Shown piece after piece: positions 4,883 through 5,873 of a DNA stretch of 5,873 bases (its first letter is position 1; every line of letters starts with the position of its first letter). Origin of the DNA: Dehalococcoidia bacterium. GTDB lineage: Bacteria; Chloroflexota; Dehalococcoidia; UBA2979. The DNA is taken from assembly GCA_004297315.1 (NCBI GenBank), contig SCTU01000240.1, positions 1-5,873 of the forward strand. The letters are read 5' to 3'. The position numbers and the translations under genes were made by a program. The notes beneath the pieces were generated by a model. That model did no database searches and was not told the origin of the DNA. It was given only the letters and a program-made list of their open reading frames with translations.

Positions 4883-5515
4883 GTGAAGACGCAGAGGCAG
4901 CGCTCCGGCATCGCCCGGCTGCTCACGCGGCCGCGTCTCATCGCGCTTGGCTTCGGCGCTGCGTCCGGCATTGTGCCGGCCGTCGCGTCCGCGGCAGAGG
5001 AGTCGGGCGGCATCGCCGCGCTCGGCATCAGCCTGCCGGGCCTGGTCGCGCAGTTGGTCAACTTCGGGATCCTGCTGATCGTGCTCCGGCTCTTCCTCTT
5101 CAAGCCCATCATGAAGGTGATGGACGAACGGAAGCGGAAGATCGAGGAAGGCCTCCAGGCCTCCACGAAGGCCGCGCAGGCGGCCGAGAGCAGCCAGGAA
5201 GAGTCTCGTCGCGCGATGGAGCAGGCCCGTGCCGAGGGGCGCGAACTGATCGGTCGCGCGCAGGAGACGGCCGGGCGGCTCCGCGAGGAGCTGGAGGCGC
5301 AGGCCCGCCGTGACGCTGACGCGCTCGTCGAGCGGGCGCGCGCCGAGATCAACCGCGAGCGCGAGCAGGCCGTGCAGTCGCTGCGCGCCGAGTTCGCAGA
5401 CCTTACGGTCCGCGCCGCCGAACGCGTCGTCGGGCAGTCGCTGGACCGGAACGCCCACCAGCGGCTGATCGACGAGACGCTCGCCACCAGTTCGTTCGGG
5501 CGGGACGGCAACTAG
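4883..5515 (+). CDS. atpF: ATP synthase F0 subunit b, with N-terminal signal-like extension
   Basis: Subunit b is the membrane-anchored dimeric stalk that holds F1 still against the rotor. Read from GTG4883 the protein has 210 residues. A basic, then hydrophobic N-terminus ends in VASA before AEESGG, so a signal-peptide cut after Ala37 is plausible. A transmembrane helix follows at about 53-73 (LVAQLVNFGILLIVLRLFLF) with the b-type junction FKPIMKVMDERKRKIEEGL (73-91). Then comes a long charged coiled coil (about 80-170), rich in Ala, Glu, Arg and Gln. The C-terminal part LTVRAAERVVGQSLDRNAHQRLIDE (from 174) is the delta-binding end. I chose GTG4883 over GTG4835 because it has AGGAG at 7-nt spacing, while the earlier start lies in the loop of the strong hairpin and adds 16 unremarkable residues. 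atpH follows 1 bp after the stop. Confidence 0.92.
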   Translation: MKTQRQRSGIARLLTRPRLIALGFGAASGIVPAVASAAEESGGIAALGISLPGLVAQLVNFGILLIVLRLFLFKPIMKVMDERKRKIEEGLQASTKAAQAAESSQEESRRAMEQARAEGRELIGRAQETAGRLREELEAQARRDADALVERARAEINREREQAVQSLRAEFADLTVRAAERVVGQSLDRNAHQRLIDETLATSSFGRDGN

Positions 5516-5516
5516 C

Positions 5517-5873
5517 GTGGCCGCCACCGCCAGCACTCGCGACACGGCCGGCCGCCGGTACGCACTCGCGCTCATCGAGATCGCGCGTGCGGACGGCGAC
5601 GCCGATTCGTGGCTTGCGGCCGTCGAGGGGCTCGCCTCTCTGACGGAGGAGTCGCGGTTCGTGGACGCGTTGCAGGCAGACGGCATGACGGACGAGGCGT
5701 TCGTCGCGATCGTCCGGCGTGTCGTGCCCGGGATCACGGCGAAGCAGTTGAACCTGTTCCGCCTGTTGCGGCGGAAGGGGCGGCTCTCACTCGGCCGCTC
5801 AATCGCCTCGTACTTCCGTGAACTGATGGACGAGGAGCGCAGCGTCCTGCGCGCCGTGGTCACGACCGCGGTC
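5517..5873 (+). CDS. atpH: ATP synthase F1 subunit delta, cut by the window end
   Basis: The first 119 codons are present; the family is about 170-180 residues, so the last third lies outside. The N-terminal helical domain that binds the alpha-subunit tips is recognisable from RRYALALIEIA (13-23), the F-x5-L region near 48-54, the helix LNLFRLLRRKGRLSL (78-92) and IASYFRELMDEE (96-107). The window ends at RAVVTTAV, the start of the conserved beta-strand that opens the C-terminal, b-binding part. The GTG at 5517 follows the atpF stop by a single base without a clear ribosome binding site, so translation is probably coupled to atpF. With atpF it makes the peripheral stalk. atpA is the expected next gene. 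Confidence 0.93.
   Translation, partial: MAATASTRDTAGRRYALALIEIARADGDADSWLAAVEGLASLTEESRFVDALQADGMTDEAFVAIVRRVVPGITAKQLNLFRLLRRKGRLSLGRSIASYFRELMDEERSVLRAVVTTAV

Noticed and set aside
4267..5863. Long minus-strand open frames (4267-5511, 4715-5863) opposite atpE, atpF and atpH
   Set aside because: They are antisense shadows of strongly conserved ATP synthase genes; the Ser/Arg/Ala-rich translations match no family I recognise.

Overview
This window is GC-rich bacterial chromosome from a housekeeping region. It holds the promoter-proximal part of an F-type ATP synthase operon, a short run of core-metabolism genes upstream, and one divergent truncated gene at the left edge. Every complete gene reads through intact. 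I see no mobile element, CRISPR array, tRNA or rRNA. The gene set suggests a Chloroflexota bacterium, possibly in or near the Dehalococcoidia: a zinc-ribbon-like DUF951 protein, a bifunctional-nuclease (BFN/DUF151) protein, AtpZ directly followed by an unusually long AtpB, and c and b subunits that both carry signal-peptide-like N-termini. This placement is inferred from family resemblance, and an Actinobacteriota-like lineage cannot be excluded.

Layout, left to right. A 2-phosphosulfolactate phosphatase (ComB) family gene lies on the minus strand and runs off the left edge (1-233). A 90-bp divergent intergenic region follows. On the plus strand come murI (glutamate racemase, 324-1127), pyrF (OMP decarboxylase, 1143-1967) and a small DUF951 gene (1977-2249), tightly spaced and probably cotranscribed. 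After 47 bp comes a BFN-family gene (2297-2836). An 89-bp gap holds the best promoter candidate in the window (2873-2901). Then the ATP synthase genes run atpZ (2926-3159), atpB (subunit a, 3156-4349), atpE (subunit c, 4435-4776), atpF (subunit b, 4883-5515) and atpH (delta, from 5517, cut by the window end). atpA, atpG, atpD and atpC would be expected further right.

The ATP synthase genes encode the membrane proton channel (a, c), the peripheral stalk (b, delta) and the assembly-associated AtpZ. The c-subunit site carries the essential Glu and lacks the Na+-binding signature, so the enzyme is probably a proton machine.

The most unusual content is in two places. First, AtpB has an extra segment of about 115 residues, predicted on the outer side of the membrane. 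Second, the intercistronic RNA around atpE is highly structured. Two short GC hairpins precede atpE. A 16-17 bp hairpin with one bulged base follows it. A small hairpin then covers exactly the ribosome binding site of atpF. Together these look like a device for making much more c subunit than b subunit, which the stoichiometry of the enzyme requires. That is a hypothesis drawn from the sequence, not a demonstrated mechanism.
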